A DNA stretch of 64,000 nucleotides from Psychrosphaera sp. F3M07. GTDB taxonomy: Bacteria; Pseudomonadota; Gammaproteobacteria; Enterobacterales; Alteromonadaceae. Location of the stretch: NCBI RefSeq assembly GCF_018860345.1, contig NZ_JAHKPJ010000006.1, positions 30,223 to 94,222 of the forward strand, written 5' to 3'. The notes below the pieces were generated by a model. It did not search any database. It saw only the letters and a list, made by a program, of their open reading frames with translations, and was not told where the DNA came from. The position numbers were made by a program, and so were the translations under genes. How positions within the stretch are numbered: the first letter of the stretch is position 1; each line of letters opens with the position of its first letter. This document shows, piece after piece, positions 48,760-58,216 of this stretch.

Positions 48760-49341
48760 ATGACGATTGAAACTACATTAAAACAAAGAAGTAATGATGT
48801 GTGCGAATTATGTGGCGCTAAGGATGGATTAACAGTTCAACCTGTTGCACCAAAAGATGCCTCAAATTCAGATCATTGTGTTTTAGTCTGTAGTACTTGT
48901 GTTTCACAATTGAATGGCGATGAGCCTTTAAATATAACACATTGGCGCTGTTTAAATGACAGTATGTGGAGCACGACACCTGCGGTTCAAGTATTATCAT
49001 GGCAGCAGCTAACTGTGTTGACTAAAGCCGGTGAAACCTGGGCTCAAGACTTGTTAGATATGATGTACATGGAAGACGATGCTAAAGCATGGGCAGAGTC
49101 AGGTGTTGCACATTTATTGTCAGAAGATGATGCTGAAGCATTTGATTCAAACGGTGTAAAATTGTCAGCGGGTGATAATGTATACCTGATCAAAGACCTT
49201 CAAGTTAAAGGTGCTGGTTTTACCGCAAAACAAGGCACAACGGTTCGTGGAATTTCTTTAACTTCAAACCCTGAACATGTTGAAGGGCGTGTGAATGGTC
49301 AAAAAATAGTTATTTTAACTAAGTTCGTTAAAAAAGTTTAA
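48760..49341 (+). CDS. PhnA/YjdM-family protein
   Basis: A 193-residue protein with an N-terminal zinc-ribbon (CELCGAKDG and CSTC) and the PhnA C-terminal SH3-like region (SNGVKLSAGDNVYLIKDLQVKGAGFTAKQGT seen as its parts). Despite the name, the family is not shown to act in phosphonate breakdown. AAGGA precedes the ATG. It is a single gene with its own probable promoter (CATAAT near 48700). Confidence 0.88.
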   Translation: MTIETTLKQRSNDVCELCGAKDGLTVQPVAPKDASNSDHCVLVCSTCVSQLNGDEPLNITHWRCLNDSMWSTTPAVQVLSWQQLTVLTKAGETWAQDLLDMMYMEDDAKAWAESGVAHLLSEDDAEAFDSNGVKLSAGDNVYLIKDLQVKGAGFTAKQGTTVRGISLTSNPEHVEGRVNGQKIVILTKFVKKV

Positions 49342-49420
49342 ATCCATATTACTCTGGGTGGAATAATTATCCACCTAGAGGCCTCATATACAATAACCAG
49401 TTAACCCCACAGAGATCATT

Positions 49421-50113
49421 ATGATTGAAGGTAACTCCAGAAGTATTACGTCAAATCAATTAGGCGTTCACGATGATCTTGATAAAGTTGTAAAAAAACA
49501 CTTAAGCTCAGATTTTAAAAAACCATATGCTCCCCATTCACTGTCAGGTTTTGAGCAAATAAAGATGCGAGTTTCTGTGTTCTTGTTATCTAACTCAAAA
49601 GGCACAATTATTTTAGATTCGTGCTGTGGAGTGGGTGAAAGTACTTATCATTTAGCGGTTAATAATCCTGATGCTTTGGTTATTGGTATCGATAAATCTG
49701 AACACAGGATAGAAAAGTACGAACACCATCACCAACAAAAAATAGATAATTTTATTTTGATCCGTGGTGATTTAAATGATTTATGGCGTTTAATTGCAGA
49801 GGCAGATTGGCCAATTTCACACCACTATATTTTATATCCAAATCCGTGGCCTAAAAGCAAACACCTACAAAGACGTTGGCACGGAGCCCCCGTATTTAAA
49901 TACATACCTCAATTAAGTGAAAAGTTAACGGTGAGAAGTAACTGGGCTATATATATTGAAGAGTTTACTCAAGCGTTGACACATATGAATGTGAAAGCTG
50001 AAATATCTGATTATAAACGTGATACAGCGATGACGCCATTTGAACGAAAATATTGGGCGAGTGGTCAAAAAAGCACTGAGTTGAATGTAACTTTTAATAA
50101 TTTGAAGAGTTAA
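49421..50113 (+). CDS. TrmB-like SAM-dependent methyltransferase
   Basis: A 230-residue protein with a class I methyltransferase fold: the SAM loop DSCCGVGEST (about 67), GIDKSEHRI and a TrmB-like catalytic block YPNPWPKSKHLQRRWHG. TrmB methylates guanosine 46 of tRNA to m7G and normally reads PDPWxKxRHxKRR. Here Asn replaces the Asp and the basic cluster differs. It is thus a TrmB homologue, possibly a paralogue with another RNA target. The C-terminal MTPFERKYWASGQ resembles the TrmB TxFE motif (TPFE). Confidence 0.8.
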   Translation: MIEGNSRSITSNQLGVHDDLDKVVKKHLSSDFKKPYAPHSLSGFEQIKMRVSVFLLSNSKGTIILDSCCGVGESTYHLAVNNPDALVIGIDKSEHRIEKYEHHHQQKIDNFILIRGDLNDLWRLIAEADWPISHHYILYPNPWPKSKHLQRRWHGAPVFKYIPQLSEKLTVRSNWAIYIEEFTQALTHMNVKAEISDYKRDTAMTPFERKYWASGQKSTELNVTFNNLKS

Positions 50114-50133
50114 GTTTTACGAATTTAAATATG

Positions 50134-50169
50134 ACAACATAAGCTCTGTTAGATAAGAGCTTATGTTGT
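50134..50169. terminator. Bidirectional terminator between the TrmB-like gene and slmA
   Basis: A 14-bp perfect stem (ACAACATAAGCTCT with its complement) around an 8-base loop, followed on the plus strand after a few bases by TTTTTTT. It lies between convergent genes. Confidence 0.75.
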
Positions 50170-50181
50170 TGATGTCTTTTT

Positions 50182-50766
50182 TTACCAGAACAGTTGCCAG
50201 CCTTTCCACTGTGCATCAAATCCTTCCATTGGGCTTCGAGTAAAGCCTGAACGGACAAACTGATTCATCTTACCTTCGGTATAAGCTAATAACATATTAG
50301 CAAGGGCAGCTTCATCGATAGGGAAGTTTTTACCTTCACGTAATTTACGTTCACGTAATACCTGTTTAAATTGAGTCTCAAGTTTTTCAAACAGTGCGGC
50401 AACACGCTCTCTTAACCGATCGTGTTCACCCATTAATGCATCACCGGTGAGTATGGCGGTAATACCTCGGTTCATTTCGGCAAAACCTAAAATCAGCTTC
50501 ATAATATTAGAAATACGACCTTCGGTAGATTTATCTTTTTCTAATATTATATTGATGCGGGATAACAATGTGCCTTCGATGAACTCGATTAAACCTTCAT
50601 ACATTCTCGCTTTACTAGGAAAATGACGATATAAAGCTGCTTCAGACACACCTACTTTTTCAGCTAATTTAGCCGTTGTGATCCTTTGACCTGAATGACT
50701 TTCCAACATTTCCGCAAGGCATTGTAATATTTGCTCTTTACGGTTTCCTTTTTTACCTGCTGGCAT
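50182..50766 (-). CDS. slmA: Nucleoid occlusion factor SlmA
   Basis: TetR-family DNA-binding protein that blocks FtsZ assembly over the nucleoid. It is 194 residues. The helix-turn-helix is [27 protein letters not shown] and the C-terminal [19 protein letters not shown] is specific to SlmA. It lies 23 bases downstream of coaBC on the same strand, a neighbourhood (slmA-coaBC-radC) also found in E. coli. Confidence 0.96.
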   Translation of the reverse strand: MPAGKKGNRKEQILQCLAEMLESHSGQRITTAKLAEKVGVSEAALYRHFPSKARMYEGLIEFIEGTLLSRINIILEKDKSTEGRISNIMKLILGFAEMNRGITAILTGDALMGEHDRLRERVAALFEKLETQFKQVLRERKLREGKNFPIDEAALANMLLAYTEGKMNQFVRSGFTRSPMEGFDAQWKGWQLFW

Positions 50767-50789
50767 AACTTTCCTCGAAATTTAAAGTT

Positions 50790-52019
50790 TTAGCGGTTAT
50801 ATGTTTGATGAATTAATGACAACAAATGTTTAGCTAAAACATTTTTGTTCTCAAGAGGTAAGTCCTTACTTCCATCATCCCAGTATACTTTAAGCGCATT
50901 TTGATCAGAATTAAAGCCTTGACCTGAAACTGATACGTCATTTGCACAAATCATATCCAAATTTTTTCGTAACATTTTTGATTTTGCATATTGTTCAACA
51001 TCTTGGGTTTCAGCCGCAAAACCAACAACAAACGGTCTATTTTCTGTTAAAGCGGCGACATCTTTTACAATATCTGGATTTTTGGTCATGGTGATCTGCA
51101 TGACATCATTATCTTTTTTTATCTTCTGTGTCGCGAGGTTATCTGGGCGATAATCAGCTACAGCGGCACAAGCAATAAACACATCAGATTGAGTTGCTAG
51201 ATTAAGACTGGCTAGGTGCATGTCGCACGCACTTACTACATCTGTTCTTGAAACATTATTTGGTGTAGTTAGATTTACAGGACCAGAAATCAAATTAACT
51301 TTAGCGCCTAACTGAGCCGCAGCTTGAGCAATAGCAAAGCCCATTTTACCGCTAGAGTGATTGGATATATATCTAACAGGATCTATACCTTCACGAGTAG
51401 GGCCTGCCGTAATGGTAATTGTCTTACCTTGCCAAATTGGCAATGCAGTGTCCAATAGATTGTCGAAGTGTTGCACACAAGTTGCAACTATTTCTGCAGG
51501 TTCAACCATACGTCCTAAACCTACATCACCACAAGCTTGTTCACCACTTGCCGGCCCACATAATGTAACACCACGTTGTGTTAATAATTTTAAGTTATCC
51601 TGTGTTGCTGGGTGAGCAAACATTTGTTGATTCATCGCAGGGCATACAATTACCGGAGCTGGGGTCGCTAATAATAAAGTTGTGGCTAAGTCATTGGCTA
51701 ATCCAGCTGCCATTTTCGCAATAATGTCTGCCGTCGCTGGGGCAACCACTACTAGGTCGGCCCATTTTGCAAACTCGATGTGGCCCATAGAAGCTTCCGC
51801 TTGAGGATCTAATAAATCCTCTGCTACCGGCTCACCACTTACCGCTTGTAATGTTAATGGAGTAATAAACGCCTTAGCACCGGATGTCATGACTACTTTG
51901 ACGTTAGCACCTTGTTCTTTAACACGGCGAACAAATTCAGGCATTTTATAAGCGGCAATTCCGCCGGTAATAATGAGCAAAATGTTTTTATTGGAATGGT
52001 CTTGTAACAGCATGGTCAT
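50790..52019 (-). CDS. coaBC: Bifunctional phosphopantothenoylcysteine decarboxylase / synthetase
   Basis: Two steps of coenzyme A synthesis in one protein of 409 residues. The N-terminal flavin domain CoaC (about 10-185) has [16 protein letters not shown]-like sequence and PAMNQQM. The C-terminal CoaB domain (about 195-405) has [25 protein letters not shown] and MTKNPDI. An ATG at 52013 is an equally possible start. It is divergent from radC. Confidence 0.96.
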   Translation of the reverse strand: MTMLLQDHSNKNILLIITGGIAAYKMPEFVRRVKEQGANVKVVMTSGAKAFITPLTLQAVSGEPVAEDLLDPQAEASMGHIEFAKWADLVVVAPATADIIAKMAAGLANDLATTLLLATPAPVIVCPAMNQQMFAHPATQDNLKLLTQRGVTLCGPASGEQACGDVGLGRMVEPAEIVATCVQHFDNLLDTALPIWQGKTITITAGPTREGIDPVRYISNHSSGKMGFAIAQAAAQLGAKVNLISGPVNLTTPNNVSRTDVVSACDMHLASLNLATQSDVFIACAAVADYRPDNLATQKIKKDNDVMQITMTKNPDIVKDVAALTENRPFVVGFAAETQDVEQYAKSKMLRKNLDMICANDVSVSGQGFNSDQNALKVYWDDGSKDLPLENKNVLAKHLLSLIHQTYNR

Positions 52020-52162
52020 ATCTTGTAGCCAAAATTGGTAAAAATGAAAACGAACACTATAATTTTTAGGCCTATACCTTAACGGTTTTCAGCAACGGAA
52101 ACCATTCTTAAACTAAATAATCTTGCTTAAAAGCAATCAATTTATTATTGCACGGAGGCAGT

Positions 52163-52837
52163 ATGTCACTAAACGATTGGCCGGAACATTTAAAACCTCG
52201 AGAAAAACTATTAACAAAAGGCGCAACATCGTTAACTGATGCGGAATTGTTAGCGATATTTTTGCGTACCGGCACCGCTGGGATGGACGTGGTTAAGTTG
52301 GCCACTCATCTGCTGGATCACTTTGGTTCGCTAAATAGATTGTTTAACGCGGATGTCATTTCTTTTTGCCAAACGAAAGGTATGGGCGAGGCCAAATATG
52401 CTCAATTACAAGCTGTATTAGAAATGTCCAAACGGTATTTTCAAGAATCTATGTTTAGGGAAAATGTATTAGATTCGCCGGGAGCGGTTAAAACCTATTT
52501 ACACCAGTTATTAAGAGATGAAACATACGAGAAATTTTTACTTATTCACTTGGATAATCAACACAGAGTCATTAACGATGAAGTTTTGTTTACCGGAACC
52601 ATTGATTCTGCCGCCGTGTACCCTAGAGTCGTAATAGATTCGGTTATAAAGCACAAAACAGCGGCTGTAATATTCGCCCATAATCATCCGTCGGGTATAT
52701 CGGAGCCTAGCCATGCGGACATCAACCTGACCAACAAGTTAAAACAAGCATTAACCCTAATCGATGTGAGAACATTGGATCATTTTGTGGTGGGTTATGA
52801 TCAGGTTGTTAGTTTTGCCGAGCGTGGCTTGTTATAA
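52163..52837 (+). CDS. radC: RadC family JAB/MPN-domain protein
   Basis: A 224-residue protein with an N-terminal helix-hairpin-helix-like region (about 1-95) and a JAMM metalloprotease-like domain (about 100-224). The metal motif is HNHPSGISEPSHAD and the Glu (NDEVLFTGT) is kept. The role in DNA repair is not well established. ATG 52163 follows GGAGG; an in-frame TTG at 52148 precedes the ribosome site. In relatives rpmB follows immediately; here about 8.9 kb of accessory genes intervene. Confidence 0.94.
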   Translation: MSLNDWPEHLKPREKLLTKGATSLTDAELLAIFLRTGTAGMDVVKLATHLLDHFGSLNRLFNADVISFCQTKGMGEAKYAQLQAVLEMSKRYFQESMFRENVLDSPGAVKTYLHQLLRDETYEKFLLIHLDNQHRVINDEVLFTGTIDSAAVYPRVVIDSVIKHKTAAVIFAHNHPSGISEPSHADINLTNKLKQALTLIDVRTLDHFVVGYDQVVSFAERGLL

Positions 52838-52848
52838 CAGTAAGTGTG

Positions 52849-53268
52849 TTAATCGGTTGTTTTACTACAAATAAACGCCCCCGCTAACATACTGACAATA
52901 AAGACTATGGTTTGACAATAACCATAGCTTATTGAGGCAATAGCTGGGCCTGGACAATAACCAACTAATCCCCAACCAATACCAAACATAGCCGAGCCGA
53001 TAACTAGTTTCCGATCAATTTTTATAAACGTTGGTAAATGAAATGACGAATCAAATAATGGCTGTTTGCGTTTTAATATCAAAGGAAAAACTACAATAGT
53101 GACAATCAAAGCTCCTAACATCACAAATATAAGACGACTGTCCCATAAACCAAATATATCTAAAAAGCCTTGTACTATTTTGGTGTCGTTCATACCTGAC
53201 AAGGCCAGTCCAATACCAAACAATAATCCTGCTAACAATACGATTAAATATTCTGCTAATTTAGTCAT
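52849..53268 (-). CDS. YeeE/YedE transporter, C-terminal half protein
   Basis: A 139-residue membrane protein with about four hydrophobic segments and the family signature GIGWGLVGYCPGPAIASI, including the conserved Cys. YeeE/YedE (TsuA) proteins import thiosulfate or related sulfur compounds. This half starts one base inside the stop of the upstream half (TAATG), so the pair is co-translated. The gene is convergent with radC. Confidence 0.88.
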   Translation of the reverse strand: MTKLAEYLIVLLAGLLFGIGLALSGMNDTKIVQGFLDIFGLWDSRLIFVMLGALIVTIVVFPLILKRKQPLFDSSFHLPTFIKIDRKLVIGSAMFGIGWGLVGYCPGPAIASISYGYCQTIVFIVSMLAGAFICSKTTD

Positions 53269-53702
53269 TAGAATCCCCCTACTTGTTTAAGTAAAAATAC
53301 GGAAATAAAGCCAAATAACATAAAAGTGATAGTCGCGACTATTGAGCGGGTAGAAAACCGAGCAATGCCACAGACGCCATGACCACTTGTACAGCCATTA
53401 CCCAACTTGGTACCAAAACCAGTAATAAGACCGGCAATGATCAATAAAGGCAAATTGTCAGTTGGCGCTTCAGGAATTGGTAAATTGTATACATGATGCA
53501 CGAGCATTGGGCCAAGTATTAAGCCAAGTAAGAATATCCAACGCCAAGGTTTTTTGACCTGATTAGGATCTAATAATGAAAAAGTAATACCACAGATGCC
53601 AGCGATTCGCCCAACAAATAACAGCATTAATACAGCAGACACACCAATAAAACAGCCGCCAATTATGGCTAACGTAAAGTCAGAGAAGGTCAATTCAACC
53701 AT
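53268..53702 (-). CDS. YeeE/YedE transporter, N-terminal half protein
   Basis: A 144-residue membrane protein with about four hydrophobic segments and the signature LGNGCTSGHGVCGIARFS with two conserved Cys. Together with the overlapping downstream gene it equals one full-length YeeE-type transporter, in the common two-gene format. The substrate is probably a sulfur compound, by family. No sulfurtransferase sits beside it, though YibN is elsewhere in the window. Confidence 0.88.
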   Translation of the reverse strand: MVELTFSDFTLAIIGGCFIGVSAVLMLLFVGRIAGICGITFSLLDPNQVKKPWRWIFLLGLILGPMLVHHVYNLPIPEAPTDNLPLLIIAGLITGFGTKLGNGCTSGHGVCGIARFSTRSIVATITFMLFGFISVFLLKQVGGF

Positions 53703-53787
53703 GTGTTAGTACCTAGCATAAATTATAAAAACGTATTTTAGCAGCTACTAACATACTGGTCTTATATCTAAGTTAAAGGATATATAA

Positions 53788-54891
53788 CTAAGGTTTTTGC
53801 TGGGCTAATTTTAGGTAATGCTCCACTGCGGCTTCCACTGAGAAGTTTTGTTTAATATGTAATAGGTCGATTTTGGGTGGGGTTTCTAGCGCTTGTATAA
53901 TTTTAATAGCAAGAGTTTCTGGGTCATTTACTGGAGTTAGGAAGTCGGCTTGTTCGCCAATTAAGATCTCACTTGGACCATAATCACAATTTGTGCTGAC
54001 AACGGGAGTTTGGCAAATCAGACTATCAATAATATTCATGCCCAATCCCTCAAATTCAGAACTTGAAATTAATAGCTGGGCCTTAGCAAGCCAATTATAA
54101 GGATTTTCTTGAAAACCAGGGGTGATAATTCGGTGTTCTACGCCATATTTTGCAGCAAGTTTTCGGGCTTTTTTGTCATATTTACAAAGTAATACAAGTT
54201 TAATGTCGGGCACTAAGGCGAGCGCTTGAAACAATATGTCATGTCGTTTTTGTTTAACAACTCTTCCTGCATGAATTAAGTATGGCTCTTCAGGAATATC
54301 GGGATTTAATACAGTTGCTAACTCTTGAACTGTTGTGATATCAGTTGGATTATAGATTCTAACCACAGATTTGGGGGTTATGTATTGTTTTGAGAGTGCT
54401 TCATTTTTGACACCTTCCGACACTGCTATCAAATTTTTATTGTTGTAGCTTTTTTTCTCTCTCAATTTACGCCAATACTTTAAAGGCCCTAGTCGGGCTT
54501 CGCGTTTTAGCTCTTGTGCCATTGCATTATGAAGGACATAAAATGTATTTACGAAATGACAACGAGATAATACTTTACTGCTAGGGTCTAAGTTGACTAG
54601 GTGTAAGTCAAATGAACCGGAATGAGCTGAGACTTCATTAACGAGAGTCTGCATATCTCTCGCCGTTTGTTTTATATTTAGCCAATTCGTACTTTTTCTG
54701 TGCTTGATATCGTTATATAGGATATGGACTGGGAACTCAGCCGGTGAATCGTATTCGATACGGGGCTCAAGTAAAAAGAAGTGAACGTTATTACCTACGT
54801 TTTGTAGTCCTATAGCTAAAGTCAACATGACTTTTTCAGCACCACCACCACCAAGACTATCAATAAATATCGCTATATTTTTACTCATCAT
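53788..54891 (-). CDS. Family 4-type glycosyltransferase
   Basis: A 367-residue GT-B glycosyltransferase, cytoplasmic. The N-terminus IDSLGGGGAEKVMLTLA is the GT4 acceptor-side glycine loop. The C-terminal domain has IHAGRVVKQKRHD and the nucleotide-sugar E-x7-E region SSSEFEGLGMNIIDSL. The sugar is unknown. It lies six bases after the barrel-protein gene, last of a three-gene minus-strand set with a Wzi-like protein, so surface polysaccharide assembly is the likely context. Confidence 0.9.
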   Translation of the reverse strand: MMSKNIAIFIDSLGGGGAEKVMLTLAIGLQNVGNNVHFFLLEPRIEYDSPAEFPVHILYNDIKHRKSTNWLNIKQTARDMQTLVNEVSAHSGSFDLHLVNLDPSSKVLSRCHFVNTFYVLHNAMAQELKREARLGPLKYWRKLREKKSYNNKNLIAVSEGVKNEALSKQYITPKSVVRIYNPTDITTVQELATVLNPDIPEEPYLIHAGRVVKQKRHDILFQALALVPDIKLVLLCKYDKKARKLAAKYGVEHRIITPGFQENPYNWLAKAQLLISSSEFEGLGMNIIDSLICQTPVVSTNCDYGPSEILIGEQADFLTPVNDPETLAIKIIQALETPPKIDLLHIKQNFSVEAAVEHYLKLAQQKP

Positions 54892-54896
54892 ATTGC

Positions 54897-55460
54897 CTAA
54901 AAATAGTAATTTACGCCGATAGAAATGGCTTGAAAATAGGTAAATGAATCAAGTCCATTATACTCTGCACCTGTAGGGTCTTCTGCAGTTAACTTATCTC
55001 TTGCTAACATATCAAAGTACTGGAATTCCGTTTGTAACCCCCAGTTACCCCACTCATTAGGTTGGTATAACATGCCAATCCCAGCACTATAACCATAGGC
55101 TGGGGTTCTAAATTGATAACGAGCAGCCCCAAGAAAAATATTAGTGGTGAATGATTTTGATAATGAGTATTGATAATCAATCGCTCTGACACTTAATAAA
55201 ACATGATCATTAAAGTTCTGTATATCTAACCTTGTACCTATGGAGCTTGTATCTGAAATAGGTTTATGTACGGCAATCGCTAAATATTGGCCCAGTTTTG
55301 CTGATTCATACTCAGGTATTGGTTCATTAATGGCTTCATATAACCGACCAAAAAAAATATTAGCTCCTGCATCTAATCTAAGTTGATATGAGTCAGCACT
55401 AAAACTATTGGCAGTAAAAAGAAATGCAACGAGATGTATGATTATAAGTATTTTGTTCAT
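54897..55460 (-). CDS. Small outer-membrane beta-barrel protein
   Basis: A 187-residue exported protein with a signal peptide (about 1-21, ending SFSA) and eight or so amphipathic strands. It ends in VNYYF, the terminal aromatic typical of barrel insertion. No specific family is recognised; it resembles OmpW- or PagL-sized barrels. It lies between the Wzi-like and GT4 genes with gaps of 7 and 5 bases. Confidence 0.75.
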   Translation of the reverse strand: MNKILIIIHLVAFLFTANSFSADSYQLRLDAGANIFFGRLYEAINEPIPEYESAKLGQYLAIAVHKPISDTSSIGTRLDIQNFNDHVLLSVRAIDYQYSLSKSFTTNIFLGAARYQFRTPAYGYSAGIGMLYQPNEWGNWGLQTEFQYFDMLARDKLTAEDPTGAEYNGLDSFTYFQAISIGVNYYF

Positions 55461-55467
55461 TGTGAGA

Positions 55468-56895
55468 TCACCAGCCTATCGAGGTCGAAATTGAATAATA
55501 AGACTCGTTAAAAATATCTTTACCATACTCAATAGAAGAGACCCATTGATATTCATTCATGATGGTAAACCATTCAGCTTTAACCTGATAACTAGTATGA
55601 TAATCGTAAGATGTATAGGATTCATTTTGAGTAACATTGGCTGAAAGGGTGATGTCATCTCCATTGCTCTGTAACCAATATAACTTTGCCATAGCGTTAT
55701 ACGCTCCAACACCATCACCAGAGAAAGAATTGTCACGATTTCTAGACTCTGCCGCCCAGTGACCTATTATACTTCCTTGATGAGTTAAACCATCGCCGTA
55801 AACATGATGCACATACCAAGCATTTTGCCATTCAGATAACTCTACGCGAAGACCAATATTGTCTGTTAAAGACGGAATATAAAGGCCTGCAGATAAAGCT
55901 GAGTTACCTAATTTGTAGTTAAAACCTCGACTTGTATCTTCTCCTGCATATTCAAAATATAAAGAAAATGGAGTATCACCTGAGAAGGTAAATTGGCTGA
56001 CTAATGAAGCTGCTTGATTGCCAAATTGTTCGTCTACGGATAAATCTGCGCTGGTATTATCGCTACCGCTAGGGTCAAAAAAAGCACCAATTAAATCACT
56101 GAATGAATTAGAACCTCGTTGACCTCCGCCAGACTGTAATATTCTATTAACGCCTAAACTAAACCCTTGCCAAGGAGAGACGGATAGATGAAAGCCAGTG
56201 ATAATCGGCTTCCCGCTAATGTATTCACCTTGATAATAAATATTGTCAGAATTTGATAGCTCACCGACAAAGAGTTCATAATTTACCCCAAAGTCAGTTA
56301 ATGGTATTGAATTGCTAATGGAGAGCGTTGGGAGTGTCGGAGCATGTGTACTAAGTAACATGGCGGAGTTTTCCATTGGTGATAACCAATGTGGTTTGGT
56401 GCCAATATCTAATTGCATCCAGTCAGTACCAACGGAAATATAGGTATTTTCTAATGATGTATCGCTGCCATTCAGTTGAGCACCAGCAGTCAAAGATAAA
56501 TATTCCGTTAGTTGGCTATATCCAGTGATATGGCCATAGACATTAGACTGGTATTCAATCCCTCTTTGGTTAGCTAAGGTAGAGTCTGTGCGGTCAGACA
56601 ATTGAACCGCGATACGCCCGTCCAATATACTCGCAGGTGATTGGTATTTTTTTATATGTGTTGTTATTTCAGTACAAAGAGGAGTAACACGAGTAAAACA
56701 GACTTTATTGAGTGCTTGTTTAACTTGACTAACAGAAAGCGGTTTTTTTAATGACGTCATATTCGCCATTAATAATAATTGGTCAATGTTCCGTTCAAGC
56801 TTTGCGGATTGTTTTAAAGGTAAATAACCAGATGTTCCAGCCAGTGCAGATGAGGATATGAAGAATAACAGTACTAGGTAATTTTTTATTATCAC
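55468..56895 (-). CDS. Wzi-like capsule assembly outer-membrane protein
   Basis: A 475-residue exported protein with a signal peptide (about 1-19), an N-terminal helical region (about 25-95) and a large barrel ending in a C-terminal Trp (TSIGW). The segment QLDIGTKPHWLSPMENSAML matches the Wzi family core, along with GFHLSVSPWQGFSLGVNRILQ. Wzi anchors group 1 capsule to the cell surface. It is first in the minus-strand glycan set, divergent from the KpsS-like gene. Confidence 0.85.
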   Translation of the reverse strand: MIIKNYLVLLFFISSSALAGTSGYLPLKQSAKLERNIDQLLLMANMTSLKKPLSVSQVKQALNKVCFTRVTPLCTEITTHIKKYQSPASILDGRIAVQLSDRTDSTLANQRGIEYQSNVYGHITGYSQLTEYLSLTAGAQLNGSDTSLENTYISVGTDWMQLDIGTKPHWLSPMENSAMLLSTHAPTLPTLSISNSIPLTDFGVNYELFVGELSNSDNIYYQGEYISGKPIITGFHLSVSPWQGFSLGVNRILQSGGGQRGSNSFSDLIGAFFDPSGSDNTSADLSVDEQFGNQAASLVSQFTFSGDTPFSLYFEYAGEDTSRGFNYKLGNSALSAGLYIPSLTDNIGLRVELSEWQNAWYVHHVYGDGLTHQGSIIGHWAAESRNRDNSFSGDGVGAYNAMAKLYWLQSNGDDITLSANVTQNESYTSYDYHTSYQVKAEWFTIMNEYQWVSSIEYGKDIFNESYYSISTSIGW

Positions 56896-57041
56896 AATAG
56901 ATGTTTAACGCTGTCTAAAAGTAGGCGTAGTGTAAAGGCTTTAAATTTGAAATTCACTATTTCATTAACTTTTCGATAATATCACTGTAACATTCTGAAG
57001 ATAAGGTGCTTCATAAAATTTAGGCAACAGGATTAGCTCAT

Positions 57042-58202
57042 TTGAAGTCAAATAATATTCAAAAGAAATTTTTATTTATATCTAGGAAGTCTTCACATTA
57101 TCGTTACTACCAAAAGTTAGTGGCGTTTATTGGAGGATCGGCTGAACTACATCAATTAAAATTGATATCTTTACCCCATATCGCATATTGGAAGCACCTA
57201 GAAAAATTGAATTTTGATGAGTTAGTTGATGTCCATGTGCGCCGAAAAATAGTTCGCCATCCATGGTTAGTTACGTTCAAACCATTACTCAGTGTTGTTA
57301 AATCTAGTTATATCTTATTGGAAAAGTTAAGAGCGAGTTATTACTTTAAGTTATTTCTAAACGGCGAGTATGACACGGTTATTTTATGGAATGGCATGAA
57401 GCAGCCTAATAAAACCCCATACCAAGTAGCTAAAGTTTGCGGGAAAAAAACCATGTTATTTGAGAATGGATTATTGCCAAATACGACCGTTTTAGATGCT
57501 AAAGGGGTAAATGCATTAAATTCAGTGCCACGAGAACCGCATTTTTATCGCGATATAAATATTGATGACAGTGAGATAACTAAAAAATTGGTTGTTAGAC
57601 AACCACATAAAAATCGAAAGTTAGATGAACAAAATGTGGTTTTGCCTGAATCGTTTATTTTCGTGCCATTTCAAGTGCCCAACGATACTCAAATAGTTTG
57701 TCACTCCCCTTGGATCGATTCAATGGAAGCATTTCACCAAGTATTGGAACAAGCATTGATCGAATTAGATTCTAAACCTGATTTATGTTTCGTTATTAAA
57801 GAGCACCCTTCATGGCCAAGAAGCTTTAAACATTTACATGATAAAAATCCTCGAATTATCTTCGCGAATAACATGAATACCCAAGACTTGGTAGAACGAT
57901 CGACAGCTGTCGTTACGATTAATTCCACCGTAGGGATAGAAGCGCTTTTGTTAAACAAAAAAGTGATCACATTAGGCAATACATTTTTTAATGTAGAAGG
58001 CTTGGTGTGGCACGCTGACAATCAACAAGAATTCACCAAGTTATTAGCCAATATTGATGATGTTATTGTAGATGAAACCTTTGTTCGTCAATTCTTAACT
58101 TATTTGAACTCTGAGTATTTAATTCCGGATGCTTGGCAAGATGTTAACGCATCCTCTTTTGCTCATTTAAATGAAGTTAAGCGTCGATTAGAGACGTTCT
58201 AG
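57042..58202 (+). CDS. KpsS/LipB-like capsule polysaccharide protein
   Basis: A 386-residue cytoplasmic protein of the capsule polysaccharide biosynthesis family: FLFISRKSSHYRYY N-terminus, VILWNGMKQPN and LFENGLLPNTTVLDAKGVN. KpsS-type enzymes build Kdo linkers of ABC-exported capsules, but no KpsC is nearby, so the exact linkage is open. There is no ATG near the start. TTG 57042 is chosen because AGG lies ten bases upstream and homology begins at once. Confidence 0.82.
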   Translation: MKSNNIQKKFLFISRKSSHYRYYQKLVAFIGGSAELHQLKLISLPHIAYWKHLEKLNFDELVDVHVRRKIVRHPWLVTFKPLLSVVKSSYILLEKLRASYYFKLFLNGEYDTVILWNGMKQPNKTPYQVAKVCGKKTMLFENGLLPNTTVLDAKGVNALNSVPREPHFYRDINIDDSEITKKLVVRQPHKNRKLDEQNVVLPESFIFVPFQVPNDTQIVCHSPWIDSMEAFHQVLEQALIELDSKPDLCFVIKEHPSWPRSFKHLHDKNPRIIFANNMNTQDLVERSTAVVTINSTVGIEALLLNKKVITLGNTFFNVEGLVWHADNQQEFTKLLANIDDVIVDETFVRQFLTYLNSEYLIPDAWQDVNASSFAHLNEVKRRLETF

Positions 58203-58216
58203 CTTTGTTTTTAGTT

